From Pseudomonadota bacterium (lineage in GTDB: Bacteria; Pseudomonadota; Alphaproteobacteria; Sphingomonadales; Sphingomonadaceae): a DNA stretch of 15,648 nt. The notes beneath the pieces were generated by a model. It had not been told where the DNA came from, did no database searches, and saw only the letters and a program-made list of their open reading frames with translations. This document shows, piece after piece, positions 1-7,538 of the stretch. The position numbers and the translations under genes were made by a program. The stretch's first letter is position 1, and every line of letters starts with the position of its first letter. Location of the stretch: the NCBI GenBank assembly GCA_023390415.1, contig JAEWCW010000118.1:1-15648 (forward strand). The letters run 5' to 3'.

Positions 1-602
1 GTGAATATTACGGCCAGCAGGATTTCACCTGGGGACGGACGATGGGCTCGGGCCAGGCGATCACGCAGGGCAACCGCAACCCGATCCTCGGGCGCGTCGC
101 CGGCGCGGACGGGCTGAAGACCGGCCATACCGAGGAAGCCGGCTTCGGCTTCACCGGATCCGCGGCGCGCGACGGTCGGCGGCTGGTGATGGTCGTCGCG
201 GGCCTTCCCAGCTTCAATAGCCGGATCGAGGAATCGGCCCGGTTCATGGAATGGGGCTTTGCTGCCTGGCAGTCACGGCCGCTCTTCGCGCGCAATGCGC
301 GGGTCGGCGAGGCGCGGGTCCAACTCGGCAGCGCGGGCACGGTCGGGCTGGTCGCGCCGCGCGACATCGCCGTCACCTATCCCGCCGGCCTCGGCCAGGA
401 CGTGCGCGCACGGATCGTTTATCAAGGCCCCTTGAAGGCGCCGATCGCGCAGGGCCAGCAGGTCGCCGAGCTGGTCGTAACCGCCGCCGGAGTCGAGCAG
501 CGCATGCCGCTGGTCGCCGCCGAGGCGGTCGAGGAGGCCGGTTTCTTCGGGCGGATCTGGGCCGGTCTCAGCTCGATCTTCGGCGGCGGCGACGACGCCT
601 GA
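1..602 (+). CDS. D-alanyl-D-alanine carboxypeptidase (PBP5/6 family), 3' part only
   Basis: C-terminal 199 residues of a low-molecular-weight penicillin-binding protein that removes the terminal D-Ala from peptidoglycan pentapeptides in the periplasm. The reading frame enters at base 3, and the start, signal peptide and SxxK/SxN motifs lie outside the window. Visible is the third active-site motif, KTG, in the context DGLKTGHT (about bases 108-131), which is typical of family S11. It is followed by the end of the transpeptidase fold and a beta-rich C-terminal PBP5-type domain. The last residues (FFGRIWAGLSSIFGG) look like the amphipathic helix that tethers these enzymes to the outer face of the inner membrane. 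tmk starts 3 bases after the stop, so the two are probably co-transcribed. The family call is firm. Which paralogue (dacA, dacC or dacF) cannot be told from this part. Confidence 0.92.
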   Translation, partial: EYYGQQDFTWGRTMGSGQAITQGNRNPILGRVAGADGLKTGHTEEAGFGFTGSAARDGRRLVMVVAGLPSFNSRIEESARFMEWGFAAWQSRPLFARNARVGEARVQLGSAGTVGLVAPRDIAVTYPAGLGQDVRARIVYQGPLKAPIAQGQQVAELVVTAAGVEQRMPLVAAEAVEEAGFFGRIWAGLSSIFGGGDDA

Positions 603-605
603 GCC

Positions 606-1232
606 ATGGCGCGGGGGCGGTTCATCAGCCTCGAAGGCGGGGAGGGGGCAGGAAAGTCCACCCAGCTCCGCCGGCTCGCCGAGGCGCTGCGGGCACGCGG
701 GCTCGAGGTCGTCGAGACGCGCGAGCCGGGCGGAAGCCCCGGCGCAGAGGCGATTCGCGGCCTGCTCCTCCAGGGCGACGAGCAGCGCTGGACTCCCGAG
801 GCCGAGGCCCTGCTCTTCGCCGCCGCCCGCGCCGACCATGTCGCCAGGACCATCCGGCCAGCGCTGGAGCGCGGCGCCTGGGTGCTGAGCGACCGCTTCC
901 TCGACAGCTCGATCGCCTATCAAGGCGGCGCCGGCGGCCTGGGCTTCGAACGCATCCGCGCCCTCCACGATTTCGGAAGCCACGGCTTCCTGCCCGATCG
1001 CACCCTGCTGCTCACGCTTCCTGCCGAGGAGGCCGCCCGCCGCGCCGGCGCCCGCGACACGGACGGCGCCGACCGGATCGGCGCGCGCGGCGTCGATTAT
1101 CATGCCGCCGTGGCGTCCGCCTTCGCCCGCCTTGCCGACGAGGAGCCGGGGCGCTTCCGCACCGTCGAGGCGGGCGGCGACGCCGACGACGTCACCCAGC
1201 GCCTTCTCGCGGCGATCGCGGACCTGCTGTGA
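606..1232 (+). CDS. tmk: Thymidylate kinase
   Basis: 208-residue cytoplasmic kinase that phosphorylates dTMP to dTDP with ATP, an essential step in dTTP supply. The length is normal for the family. The P-loop GGEGAGKST lies at residues 11-19, the DR motif (SDRFLDSS) at 95-102, and an arginine-containing LID segment (RAGARDTDGADR) near 146-157. A P-loop without Arg together with Arg in the LID is the E. coli-type arrangement. The ATG at 606 follows the carboxypeptidase stop by 3 bases and leads directly into the P-loop strand, so the start is well placed. The stop overlaps the holB start by 4 bases (GTGA), which implies translational coupling. The tmk-holB pairing is common in proteobacteria and links nucleotide supply with the replisome. 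Confidence 0.97.
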   Translation: MARGRFISLEGGEGAGKSTQLRRLAEALRARGLEVVETREPGGSPGAEAIRGLLLQGDEQRWTPEAEALLFAAARADHVARTIRPALERGAWVLSDRFLDSSIAYQGGAGGLGFERIRALHDFGSHGFLPDRTLLLTLPAEEAARRAGARDTDGADRIGARGVDYHAAVASAFARLADEEPGRFRTVEAGGDADDVTQRLLAAIADLL

Positions 1233-2218
1233 CCCCGCTCTACGGCCAGGACGAAGCCGTCGCCGCCTTCCGGCGCGGCCTGGACTCCGGCCGGCTCCAC
1301 CACGCCTGGCTGATCAGCGGCCCCCAGGGCGTCGGAAAGGCGACCTTCGCCGAGAAGGCGGCGCTCCGCGTACTCGCCGAAGGGGCGGGGCCGCCGGTGG
1401 CCGCGCCCGGCCTCGACGTGCCCGACGACCATCCGATCGCGAAACTGGTCGAGGCCGGAAGCCATCCCGACCTGATGCGGCTCGAGCGGGCGGTGAAGGA
1501 CAATGGCGAGCTCGCCCGCTCGATCAACGTCGACCAGGTGCGCGGCCTTCAGCGCCTGTTCGCGACCACCGCCTCGCTCTCGCCCTGGCGGGTGGTGATC
1601 ATCGACGCCGCCGACGATCTCGAGCGCAGCGCCGCCAACGCTCTGCTCAAGAATCTCGAGGAGCCGCCGCCCAAGAGCCTGTTCCTGCTCGTCGCCCATG
1701 CCGCGCAGCGCCTGCTTCCGACGATCCGTTCGCGCTGCCGCCAGCTGCGCCTGACCTATCTGGACAATGACGCCATGACGTCGGCGCTGAAGGCTGCGCT
1801 CCCCGATGCCGACGAAACCGAGATCCGGGCGCTGGCCAACGCGGGGGAGGGCTCGCCCGGCCGCGCCGTCGCCTTTCGCGGCCTCGATATCGGCGGGCTG
1901 GACCGGGCGATGGAATCGCTCGCCGCCGAGGGCGACCCGACCGGGCGCGAGCGTGCCGCGCTTGCCGGGGCGCTTGCGCTCAAGTCCGCCCAGCCGCGCT
2001 ACGAGGCGTTCCTCGCCCGCGCCCCGAGCTTCCTCGCCGCAGCGGCGCGCGAGCGGCGCGGGGCGGAGCTCGCCGAGGCTCTGCGCCTGTGGGAGCGGGC
2101 GGCGGAGCTTGCCGGCAGCGCCAAGGGCCTGTCGCTCGACCCGCAGAGCGTCGTCTTCGAGCTCGGCGGCATGATCGCCGCATTGGCCCCGCGCGGACGG
2201 GTGACGGCCGCGCGCTGA
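1229..2218 (+). CDS. holB: DNA polymerase III delta' subunit
   Basis: 329-residue clamp-loader subunit. Delta' is the stator of the gamma/tau complex that loads the beta sliding clamp. I place the start at the GTG at 1229, in a GTGA overlap with the tmk stop. The open frame runs further upstream, but that part is the arginine-rich shadow of tmk, and homology starts at the PLYGQDEA segment. Features: the Walker A-like GPQGVGKAT at residues 31-39, the IIDAADD Walker B-like segment at 124-130, a NALLKNLEEPP segment at 137-147, and the SRC motif at 168-170. The four zinc-binding cysteines found in E. coli delta' between the P-loop and the HPD segment are absent. The only cysteine in the AAA+ part is that of SRC. 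The C-terminal helical collar domain follows to residue 329. Confidence 0.94.
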   Translation: MTPLYGQDEAVAAFRRGLDSGRLHHAWLISGPQGVGKATFAEKAALRVLAEGAGPPVAAPGLDVPDDHPIAKLVEAGSHPDLMRLERAVKDNGELARSINVDQVRGLQRLFATTASLSPWRVVIIDAADDLERSAANALLKNLEEPPPKSLFLLVAHAAQRLLPTIRSRCRQLRLTYLDNDAMTSALKAALPDADETEIRALANAGEGSPGRAVAFRGLDIGGLDRAMESLAAEGDPTGRERAALAGALALKSAQPRYEAFLARAPSFLAAAARERRGAELAEALRLWERAAELAGSAKGLSLDPQSVVFELGGMIAALAPRGRVTAAR

Positions 2219-2235
2219 TGCTCTAGACGCCCGGC

Positions 2236-3798
2236 ATGGCCGAGCCTTTCTACATCACCACCGCGATCAACTATCCCAACGGGCGGCCGCATATCGGCCA
2301 TGCCTATGAAGCGATCGCGACCGACGCGATCGCCCGCTTCCAGCGCCTTCGCGGCCGCGACGTCTTCTTCATGACCGGGACCGACGAGCATGGCCTGAAA
2401 ATGGCCCAGGCGGCCCGCGAGCGGGGCATTGAGCCGAAGCAGCTTGCCGACGAAATGTCCGCGATCTTCAAGCACATGGATGAGATGCTTCACATCTCGT
2501 ACGATCGCTTCATCCGGACCACTGAGCCCGATCACCACCGCGCCAGCCAGGCGATCTGGAAGGCGATGGCGGACAAGGGTGACATCTATCTCGGCCGCTA
2601 CGAAGGTTGGTATTCGGTCCGCGACGAAGCTTATTATGACGAGGAGGAGCTGGTCGTCGCCGACAGCGGCGAGAAGCTCTCCCCGCAGGGCACGCCGGTC
2701 GAATGGACGGTCGAGGAGAGCTGGTTCTTCCGCCTCTCCGCTTACCAGGACCGGCTGCTCGCTTATTACGAGGCGAATCCCGGCTTCACCCGGCCCGAGG
2801 CGCGGCGCAACGAGGTACTGCGCTTCGTCGAGGGCGGCCTCTCGGACCTCTCCATCTCGCGGACCAGCTTCGATTGGGGCGTGAAGGTGCCCGGCGCCGA
2901 GAACCACGTCATGTACGTCTGGCTCGACGCGCTCACCAACTATCTGACGGGTGTGGGCTATCCCGACACGGATTCAGAGACTTACAAGCGCTACTGGCCG
3001 GCGGACATCCATATCATCGGCAAGGATGTGGTGCGCTTCCACGCCGTTTACTGGCCGGCTTTCCTCATGTCCGCGGATCTTCCGCTCCCGAAGCAGGTGT
3101 TCGGCCACGGCCACGTCCTGCTGCGCGGCGAGAAGATGTCCAAGTCGGTCGGCAACGTCGTCGATCCGGAAGCCTTGGTCGGCGCTTATGGCGTCGACGC
3201 CGTCCGCTATTTCATGCTGCGCGACGTCACCTTCGGCCAGGACGGCAGCTACAGCCCGGAGGCGATCGTCACCCGGGTCAATGCCGATCTGGCCAACAGC
3301 TTCGGCAATCTCGCCCAGCGCACCTTGAGCTTCATCGCCAAGAATGTCGGCGGAACGCTGCCGAGCGGAGGGAAGGGGGACCCGGCCGACGCCGAGCTTC
3401 TCGCCCTCGTCCGCCGCGCGACCGCCGACGAATTGCCGCGTCATTTCGAGGAACTCGCCCTCAGCCAGGGTATCGAGGTCTGGATTCGCGCCGTCTTCGC
3501 CTGCAACCAGTACATAGACGCCCAGGCGCCCTGGGCGCTGCGCAAGACCGACCCGGAGCGGATGATCGCCGTGCTCGCCACCCTCTGCGAAGCAATCGTC
3601 GACCTCGCGATCGCGATCCAGCCGGTCATCCCAAGCTCGGCCGCCAAATTGCTCGACCAGATGGGCGTGCCCGCCGACGAGCGCGATTTCGCCGCGCTCG
3701 CCGACACGGGCCGCTACGCCCGCCTCGCCGTCTCGGGCTTCACCCTGGCCGCCCCGACCCCCATCTTCCCGAGGCTCGAAGCCGCTACGGACGTCTAG
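2236..3798 (+). CDS. metG: Methionyl-tRNA synthetase
   Basis: 520-residue class I aminoacyl-tRNA synthetase that charges tRNA(Met) and initiator tRNA. The Rossmann-fold signature HIGH is at residues 19-22 and KMSKS at 300-304. FMTGTDEHGLK (45-55) begins the connective peptide. The segment YEGWYSVRDEAYYDEEEL (122-139) is where zinc-binding MetRS forms carry cysteines. None are present, so this is the zinc-free MetG2-type enzyme. There is no C-terminal tRNA-binding (Trbp111-like) extension, consistent with the short form usual in alphaproteobacteria. The start is the ATG 17 bases after the holB stop, directly before the conserved FYITTAINYPNG. The gene ends tail-to-tail with the - strand gene at 3795, the two TAG stops sharing the palindrome CTAG. 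Confidence 0.97.
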   Translation: MAEPFYITTAINYPNGRPHIGHAYEAIATDAIARFQRLRGRDVFFMTGTDEHGLKMAQAARERGIEPKQLADEMSAIFKHMDEMLHISYDRFIRTTEPDHHRASQAIWKAMADKGDIYLGRYEGWYSVRDEAYYDEEELVVADSGEKLSPQGTPVEWTVEESWFFRLSAYQDRLLAYYEANPGFTRPEARRNEVLRFVEGGLSDLSISRTSFDWGVKVPGAENHVMYVWLDALTNYLTGVGYPDTDSETYKRYWPADIHIIGKDVVRFHAVYWPAFLMSADLPLPKQVFGHGHVLLRGEKMSKSVGNVVDPEALVGAYGVDAVRYFMLRDVTFGQDGSYSPEAIVTRVNADLANSFGNLAQRTLSFIAKNVGGTLPSGGKGDPADAELLALVRRATADELPRHFEELALSQGIEVWIRAVFACNQYIDAQAPWALRKTDPERMIAVLATLCEAIVDLAIAIQPVIPSSAAKLLDQMGVPADERDFAALADTGRYARLAVSGFTLAAPTPIFPRLEAATDV

Positions 3799-4529
3799 TC
3801 CCAGACGATCTCGTAGACGGAGCAGTCCGGCGGGATCGAGCCGACCTTCTTGCGCTGATTGCGATCAGCCTCGTTGAGCCCGTCTGCGCGCAGCCTCGAA
3901 AGCAGGGACTCCAGGCCTTCGGCCGGGCGGCGCGAGACGATGACGATCCGGTCGGAGTCCAGCCACTTCTCGGAATCGACCGCGATCAGCACGTCCTCAA
4001 CGTCCGGCTCGTCGCGCAGGGCCTGAAGCTCGCGCCGAAACCAGTCCTTCCCCGGATGCGGATCGAGATTTGGCGCGAGGTCGGTCTCCTCAGTGCGTGC
4101 GAAATATGCCTCGATCGGGAGCAAGGGGCCGCCGGTCGCGCCGCCCCAGCGCTCGATCTTGGCATGGTAGAGCTGGGTGATCCGGCCGGCCCCGCCGCCC
4201 CTCATGTCGGTGAGGTCAACGACGATCTTGGCGCCGCCCCGCATCCGAAGCACGGATTCTCCTTTGGGATCGCCATAATCGGTGGAGCATTTCTTGACGT
4301 CGCTCCACTTGATGCGAACGGGCGCATCGCCGGAGGTGATGACGAGTGCGCGGTCCGTGAAATGATATGTGCCCTGGTAGACCCCGAAAACGCGCTCGCC
4401 GGGCTCCAGCGGGAGGTTGGCGGGCACGGCGCCGTCGGGATAGGTCCTGCAATGAGCCCCGCCGCCGCCATGCGCCTCCATCCGGAACATGTGCAGGATA
4501 TGATCGCGGGGATCGTCTGCCAGCGCCAT
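3795..4529 (-). CDS. Uncharacterised protein, inserted between metG and tatD
   Basis: 244 residues, not recognised. No signal peptide or membrane segment is obvious, so it is probably cytoplasmic. Residues about 40-80 (GERVFGVYQGTYHFTDRALV then IKWSDVKKC) have the alternating pattern of a small beta-barrel, loosely like bacterial PH-type domains. This is only an impression. The C-terminal half is acidic/basic mixed helix (PDVEDVLIAVDSEKW) and ends in CSVYEIVWD. It has three cysteines (AHC, KKC, PDC). The amino-acid composition is balanced, unlike the arginine/alanine-rich shadow frames opposite, so I take it as a real gene. It is tail-to-tail with metG (4-base overlap of stops) and divergent from tatD (47-base gap), and it interrupts what is usually a contiguous metG-tatD-MBL run. 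The start at 4529 is the first in-frame ATG I can support. Confidence 0.75.
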   Translation of the reverse strand: MALADDPRDHILHMFRMEAHGGGGAHCRTYPDGAVPANLPLEPGERVFGVYQGTYHFTDRALVITSGDAPVRIKWSDVKKCSTDYGDPKGESVLRMRGGAKIVVDLTDMRGGGAGRITQLYHAKIERWGGATGGPLLPIEAYFARTEETDLAPNLDPHPGKDWFRRELQALRDEPDVEDVLIAVDSEKWLDSDRIVIVSRRPAEGLESLLSRLRADGLNEADRNQRKKVGSIPPDCSVYEIVWD

Positions 4530-4576
4530 CCGAACATGCCTACCGGATTGCCTGCTAGATCGCTACATGCCCTGCC

Positions 4577-5353
4577 ATGTTCGTCGATAGCCATTGCCAT
4601 CTCAATTATGAGGGCCTCGCCGAGGACCAGGCGGGCGTGCTCGCCCGCGCCCGTGCCGCCGGCGTCGAGGCGATGCTCAACATCGCCACCCGCTCGTCGG
4701 AATGGGACGACGTCCTCGCCGTCGCCGAGCGCGAGGCCGACGTCTTCGCCTCGGTCGGGGTCCATCCCCACGATGCCGACACCCATGCCGACGTCGAGAC
4801 CGAGACCCTGATCGCCCGCGCCGCCCATCCCAAGGTGGTCGGAATCGGCGAGACCGGCCTCGATTTCTATTACGACCGTTCGGACCGGGGCCGGCAGCGG
4901 GCGAGCTTTCGCGCCCATATCGCCGCCGCGCGCGAGACCGGTCTGCCGCTCATCGTCCACACCCGCGAGGCCGAGGACGACACACGCGAGATCTTGGCCG
5001 AGGAGATGGGGAAGGGGGCTTATAGCGGCGTCATCCACTGCTTCACCGCGAGCCGCGCCTTCGCCGACGCCGCGCTCGAGCTCGGCCTCTACATCTCGAT
5101 CTCGGGGATCGTGACCTTCAAGAACGCCCGCGATCTCCAGGAGACGGCGCGGACCATCCCCGCCGACCGGCTGCTGATCGAGACCGACTCGCCCTTCCTG
5201 GCGCCGGTCCCGCACCGCGGCCGCAAGTGCGAGCCCGCCTTCGTCGTCGACACCGCGCGCTTCCTCGCCGAACTCCGCGGGGAGAGCGTCGAGCAGCTTG
5301 CCGCCACCACCGCAGCCAATTTCCGCGCGCTCTTCACCAAGGCCGCCGCATGA
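4577..5353 (+). CDS. tatD: TatD-family metal-dependent deoxyribonuclease
   Basis: 258-residue TIM-barrel hydrolase of the TatD/YcfH family. Members are metal-dependent 3'-5' nucleases implicated in DNA repair, and YcfH-type members sit beside metG or holB. The metal ligands are all present: HxH at H6 and H8 (DSHCHL), E92 (GIGETGLD), H128 (LIVHTRE), H154 (GVIHCFTA) and D204 (IETDSPFL). The segment VPHRGRKCEPAFV (211-223) is the usual family signature near the C-terminus. The length is normal and the ATG leads at once into the HxH strand. The stop overlaps the start of the next gene (ATGA). It was probably part of a metG-tatD-MBL operon before or despite the - strand gene in between. I assign the family firmly. 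Whether it is TatD proper or YcfH/YabD-like is not resolved. Confidence 0.93.
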   Translation: MFVDSHCHLNYEGLAEDQAGVLARARAAGVEAMLNIATRSSEWDDVLAVAEREADVFASVGVHPHDADTHADVETETLIARAAHPKVVGIGETGLDFYYDRSDRGRQRASFRAHIAAARETGLPLIVHTREAEDDTREILAEEMGKGAYSGVIHCFTASRAFADAALELGLYISISGIVTFKNARDLQETARTIPADRLLIETDSPFLAPVPHRGRKCEPAFVVDTARFLAELRGESVEQLAATTAANFRALFTKAAA

Positions 5354-6114
5354 AGGTTCGCATCCTCGGCTGCGGGACCTCTTCGGGCGTGCCGCGGCTC
5401 GGCAACGATTGGGGCATGTGCAACCCGGCCGAGCCGCGCAACCGGCGGCTCAGGGTCTCGATCCTCATCAGCCACGGCGACACCAACATCCTGGTCGATA
5501 CGGGGCCCGACATTCGCGAGCAGCTGCTGGCCGCCGACGTCCATTCGATCGATGCCGTGATCTGGACCCACGACCATGCCGACCACTGCCACGGCATCGA
5601 CGATCTTCGTCAGCTTTATCATGTGCATAGCCGTCCGGTGGAAGGCTTTGCGCGCGAGGCGACGCTGGCATCGCTTCACCACCGCTTCGACTATGTGTTC
5701 GACGGCCGCGACGGCTATCCGCCGATCGCCTATGGCAATATGCTTCCGGACGAGATCGAGATCGGCGGGATCGTCGTGCGCACCGTCGATCAGCCGCACG
5801 GGCCGATCACCAGCGCCGGCCTGCGCTTCGAGGCGGATGGAAAGTCGATCGGTTACTCGACCGATTTCAGTCACTTGACCGACGACATGAAGGCGCTGTT
5901 CGAAGACGTGGACGTCTGGATCGTCGATGCGCTTCGCCGCCGGCCGCACCCGACCCATCCGCATCTTGCGGCGACCGTGGAGTGGATCGGCGAGGTGAGG
6001 GCGCGCCGCGGCGTCTTGACCCACATGGACAACAGCATGGATTATCGCACCTTGCTGACCGAGCTGCCGCCGCGGGTCGAGCCGGGTTATGACGGGCTGG
6101 AGATCGAGTTGTGA
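5350..6114 (+). CDS. Metallo-beta-lactamase-fold hydrolase, PhnP-like
   Basis: 254-residue MBL-fold enzyme. The start is the ATG at 5350 in a 4-base ATGA overlap with tatD; the longer upstream frame is shadow. The N-terminus GCGTSSGVPRLG is the typical first strand and loop of the PhnP/YycJ-like group. The zinc-binding HxHxDH motif (THDHADH) is at residues 73-79. Further ligands are likely in the segment around DQPHGP, in the STDFSHL region, and in the late HMDNSMDY segment. E. coli PhnP is a phosphodiesterase acting on cyclic ribose phosphates in phosphonate degradation. No phn genes are seen here, so the substrate is unknown and the enzyme probably has a general role linked to TatD. The structural CxC zinc motif of PhnP is reduced to one cysteine (WGMC, residue 24). 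The next gene overlaps it by GTGA. Confidence 0.9.
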   Translation: MKVRILGCGTSSGVPRLGNDWGMCNPAEPRNRRLRVSILISHGDTNILVDTGPDIREQLLAADVHSIDAVIWTHDHADHCHGIDDLRQLYHVHSRPVEGFAREATLASLHHRFDYVFDGRDGYPPIAYGNMLPDEIEIGGIVVRTVDQPHGPITSAGLRFEADGKSIGYSTDFSHLTDDMKALFEDVDVWIVDALRRRPHPTHPHLAATVEWIGEVRARRGVLTHMDNSMDYRTLLTELPPRVEPGYDGLEIEL

Positions 6115-6710
6115 ATGAAGGCGACCAGGCGGTCCATCTGATCTACCTCGTCGGATGCCTGGTCCTGATCGCGAGCGCCTTGCTGGTTCGCCGGATCCCG
6201 ATCGCCCAGGGCCTCAAGATGTTCGTCGCCTGGGTCCTGATTTTCGCATCGGCGTTCATCGTCTTCACCATGAAGGACGATTTCCTCGCGCTCTGGGACC
6301 GGGTCGTGCTCGAGACCCGCGGCGGAATCGTCCAGGAGCAGGCCGGCGAGGAATTGCGGGTCCGCCAGGCGTCCGACGGTCATTTCTGGGTGAATGCCGA
6401 GGTCAATGGCGAGCGGGTGCGCTTCCTCGTCGACAGCGGCGCGACGACGACGAGCCTGTCCGCCGAAGTCGCTGCGCGGACCAACGTCAGGATGAGCGGC
6501 GGAATGCCGGCCATGGTGCGGACCGCCAACGGCATCGTCGCGGTGCAGCGCGGCCGCGCAGACACGATCCGGGTCGGGACGATCGAGCGAAAGGACGTCG
6601 CCGTCCACGTCTCCGAATCGTTCGGCGACATGAACGTCATCGGCATGAACTTCCTGTCGAGCCTGCGCAGCTGGCGCGTCGAGGGGCGGACTTTGGTGCT
6701 TCAACCGTGA
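6111..6710 (+). CDS. Membrane-anchored retropepsin-like aspartic protease (clan AA, TIGR02281-type)
   Basis: 199 residues, with a GTG start at 6111 inside a GTGA overlap with the upstream stop. The nearby ATG at 6115 is out of frame. Two hydrophobic segments (about residues 9-26 and 35-54) are separated by a short basic loop, so both are likely membrane spans. A linker then leads to a single-domain retropepsin fold from about residue 85. The catalytic signature is VDSGATTT at 107-114, with D108 as the active-site aspartate and a following hydrophobic-Gly segment (NVIGMNFLSSL, 175-185). Such enzymes work as homodimers; the Rickettsia homologue APRc has been studied as a retropepsin-like protease. 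The substrate here is unknown. The chain with tatD and the MBL gene suggests co-translation. The catalytic domain would sit on one face of the inner membrane; topology is not settled from sequence alone. Confidence 0.9.
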   Translation: MNEGDQAVHLIYLVGCLVLIASALLVRRIPIAQGLKMFVAWVLIFASAFIVFTMKDDFLALWDRVVLETRGGIVQEQAGEELRVRQASDGHFWVNAEVNGERVRFLVDSGATTTSLSAEVAARTNVRMSGGMPAMVRTANGIVAVQRGRADTIRVGTIERKDVAVHVSESFGDMNVIGMNFLSSLRSWRVEGRTLVLQP

Positions 6711-6738
6711 CCCCGATGGCCCCTCCGCCTCTGTCCAT

Positions 6739-6766
6739 GTTTTACATAATGTATATTATCGGACTT
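6739..6766. other. dif: Candidate dif site (XerC/XerD chromosome dimer resolution site)
   Basis: A 28-base block in the 60-base gap between the protease gene and mazG. Its central 15 bases (CATAATGTATATTAT, 6745-6759) are identical to positions 7-21 of E. coli dif, and 19 of the 28 positions match overall. The structure is an 11-base left arm (6739-6749), the 6-base centre TGTATA (6750-6755) and an 11-base right arm (6756-6766). The reverse complement of the left arm (TTATGTAAAAC) matches 9 of 11 bases of the E. coli XerD arm. The right arm beyond TTAT is divergent (5-6 of 11 either way), so which arm binds XerC or XerD is uncertain. It is about 25% GC in a high-GC background. KOPS-like octamers and gene directions converge on it (see findings). 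The alternative is an AT-rich promoter for mazG. Confidence 0.72.
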
Positions 6767-6770
6767 AGCG

Positions 6771-7529
6771 ATGAGTGACGAGGGGCCCTCTCTCGGGCTC
6801 GAGAGGCTCGCCGCGATCATGCGCCGGCTGCGCGATCCGGAGAGCGGCTGCGCGTGGGACCGCGTCCAGACGTTCGAGACGATCGCGCCCTACACGATCG
6901 AGGAAGCCTATGAGGTTGCCGACGCGATCGACCGCGGCGACATGGACGGCCTCAAGGACGAGCTCGGCGATCTCCAGCTCCAGGTCGTCTATCATGCGCG
7001 CATCGCCGAGGAGCGCGGCGCATTCGACCTTCGTGACGTCATGGCGTCGATCGCGGACAAGATGGTGCGCCGTCACCCGCACATTTTCGGCGACGCTGGG
7101 GAAAGCCCTGGCTGGGAGGCGCTGAAGGCTGCGGAGCGCGACTCCCACGAGGACAAGAGCGCCCTCGCCCATGTCGCCCGCGCCCTTCCCGCACTGAAGC
7201 GCGCCGAAAAGATCCAGCGCCGTGCAGCGCGCGTGGGCTTCGACTGGCCGGACGCCCAGGGCCCGCGCGCCAAGATCGACGAGGAGCTTGCCGAGATCGA
7301 GGCCGCCCGGACGCCCGACGAACTGGTCCACGAGATCGGCGACCTGCTCTTTTCGGTCGTCAATTACGCCCGCCACCGCGACGTCGACCCCGAAGCGGCC
7401 CTGCGCGCCGCCGTCGACCGCTTCGAGGCGCGGTTCCGGAAGGTAGAAGAAATCGCCGACAAGCCATTGAAAGAAATGGACATAGAGGCGCTGGAAGAGC
7501 TCTGGCAGCGGGCAAAGACGTTGTTCTGA
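6771..7529 (+). CDS. mazG: Nucleoside triphosphate pyrophosphohydrolase
   Basis: 252-residue all-alpha NTP pyrophosphatase that cleaves NTPs to NMP and PPi. It cleans the pool of aberrant nucleotides and, in E. coli, lowers (p)ppGpp during starvation. It has two MazG domains, as in E. coli (263 aa). The first has metal ligands E44, E45, E48, E64 and D67 (EEAYE...DELGD). The second has E171, E172, E175, E188 and D191 (EELAE...HEIGD). The N-terminal RDPESGCAWDRVQTFETIAPYT signature is intact. The start at 6771 lies 4 bases after the candidate dif site, and no Shine-Dalgarno sequence is visible in front. It is convergent with hflX, with 16 bases between the stops. It is the one gene right of the dif candidate, apart from ispDF and its follower, that reads away from it. 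Confidence 0.96.
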   Translation: MSDEGPSLGLERLAAIMRRLRDPESGCAWDRVQTFETIAPYTIEEAYEVADAIDRGDMDGLKDELGDLQLQVVYHARIAEERGAFDLRDVMASIADKMVRRHPHIFGDAGESPGWEALKAAERDSHEDKSALAHVARALPALKRAEKIQRRAARVGFDWPDAQGPRAKIDEELAEIEAARTPDELVHEIGDLLFSVVNYARHRDVDPEAALRAAVDRFEARFRKVEEIADKPLKEMDIEALEELWQRAKTLF

Positions 7530-7538
7530 GCCTTGGGC

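Noticed and set aside
251..1228. Long in-frame extension upstream of holB
   Set aside because: It is arginine/glycine-rich shadow sequence opposite the frames of the carboxypeptidase and tmk. Delta' homology begins at the GTG at 1229.
2703..4811. 702-codon + strand frame across metG, the - strand gene and tatD
   Set aside because: Its composition is arginine/proline-rich, it overlaps three better-supported genes in other frames, and it has no recognisable domain.
6746..6759. AT-rich palindrome ATAAT-GTAT-ATTAT read as a plain promoter -10 or operator for mazG
   Set aside because: It remains possible, but the exact 15-base identity with the dif centre and the converging octamers explain it better. 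No matching -35 was seen.
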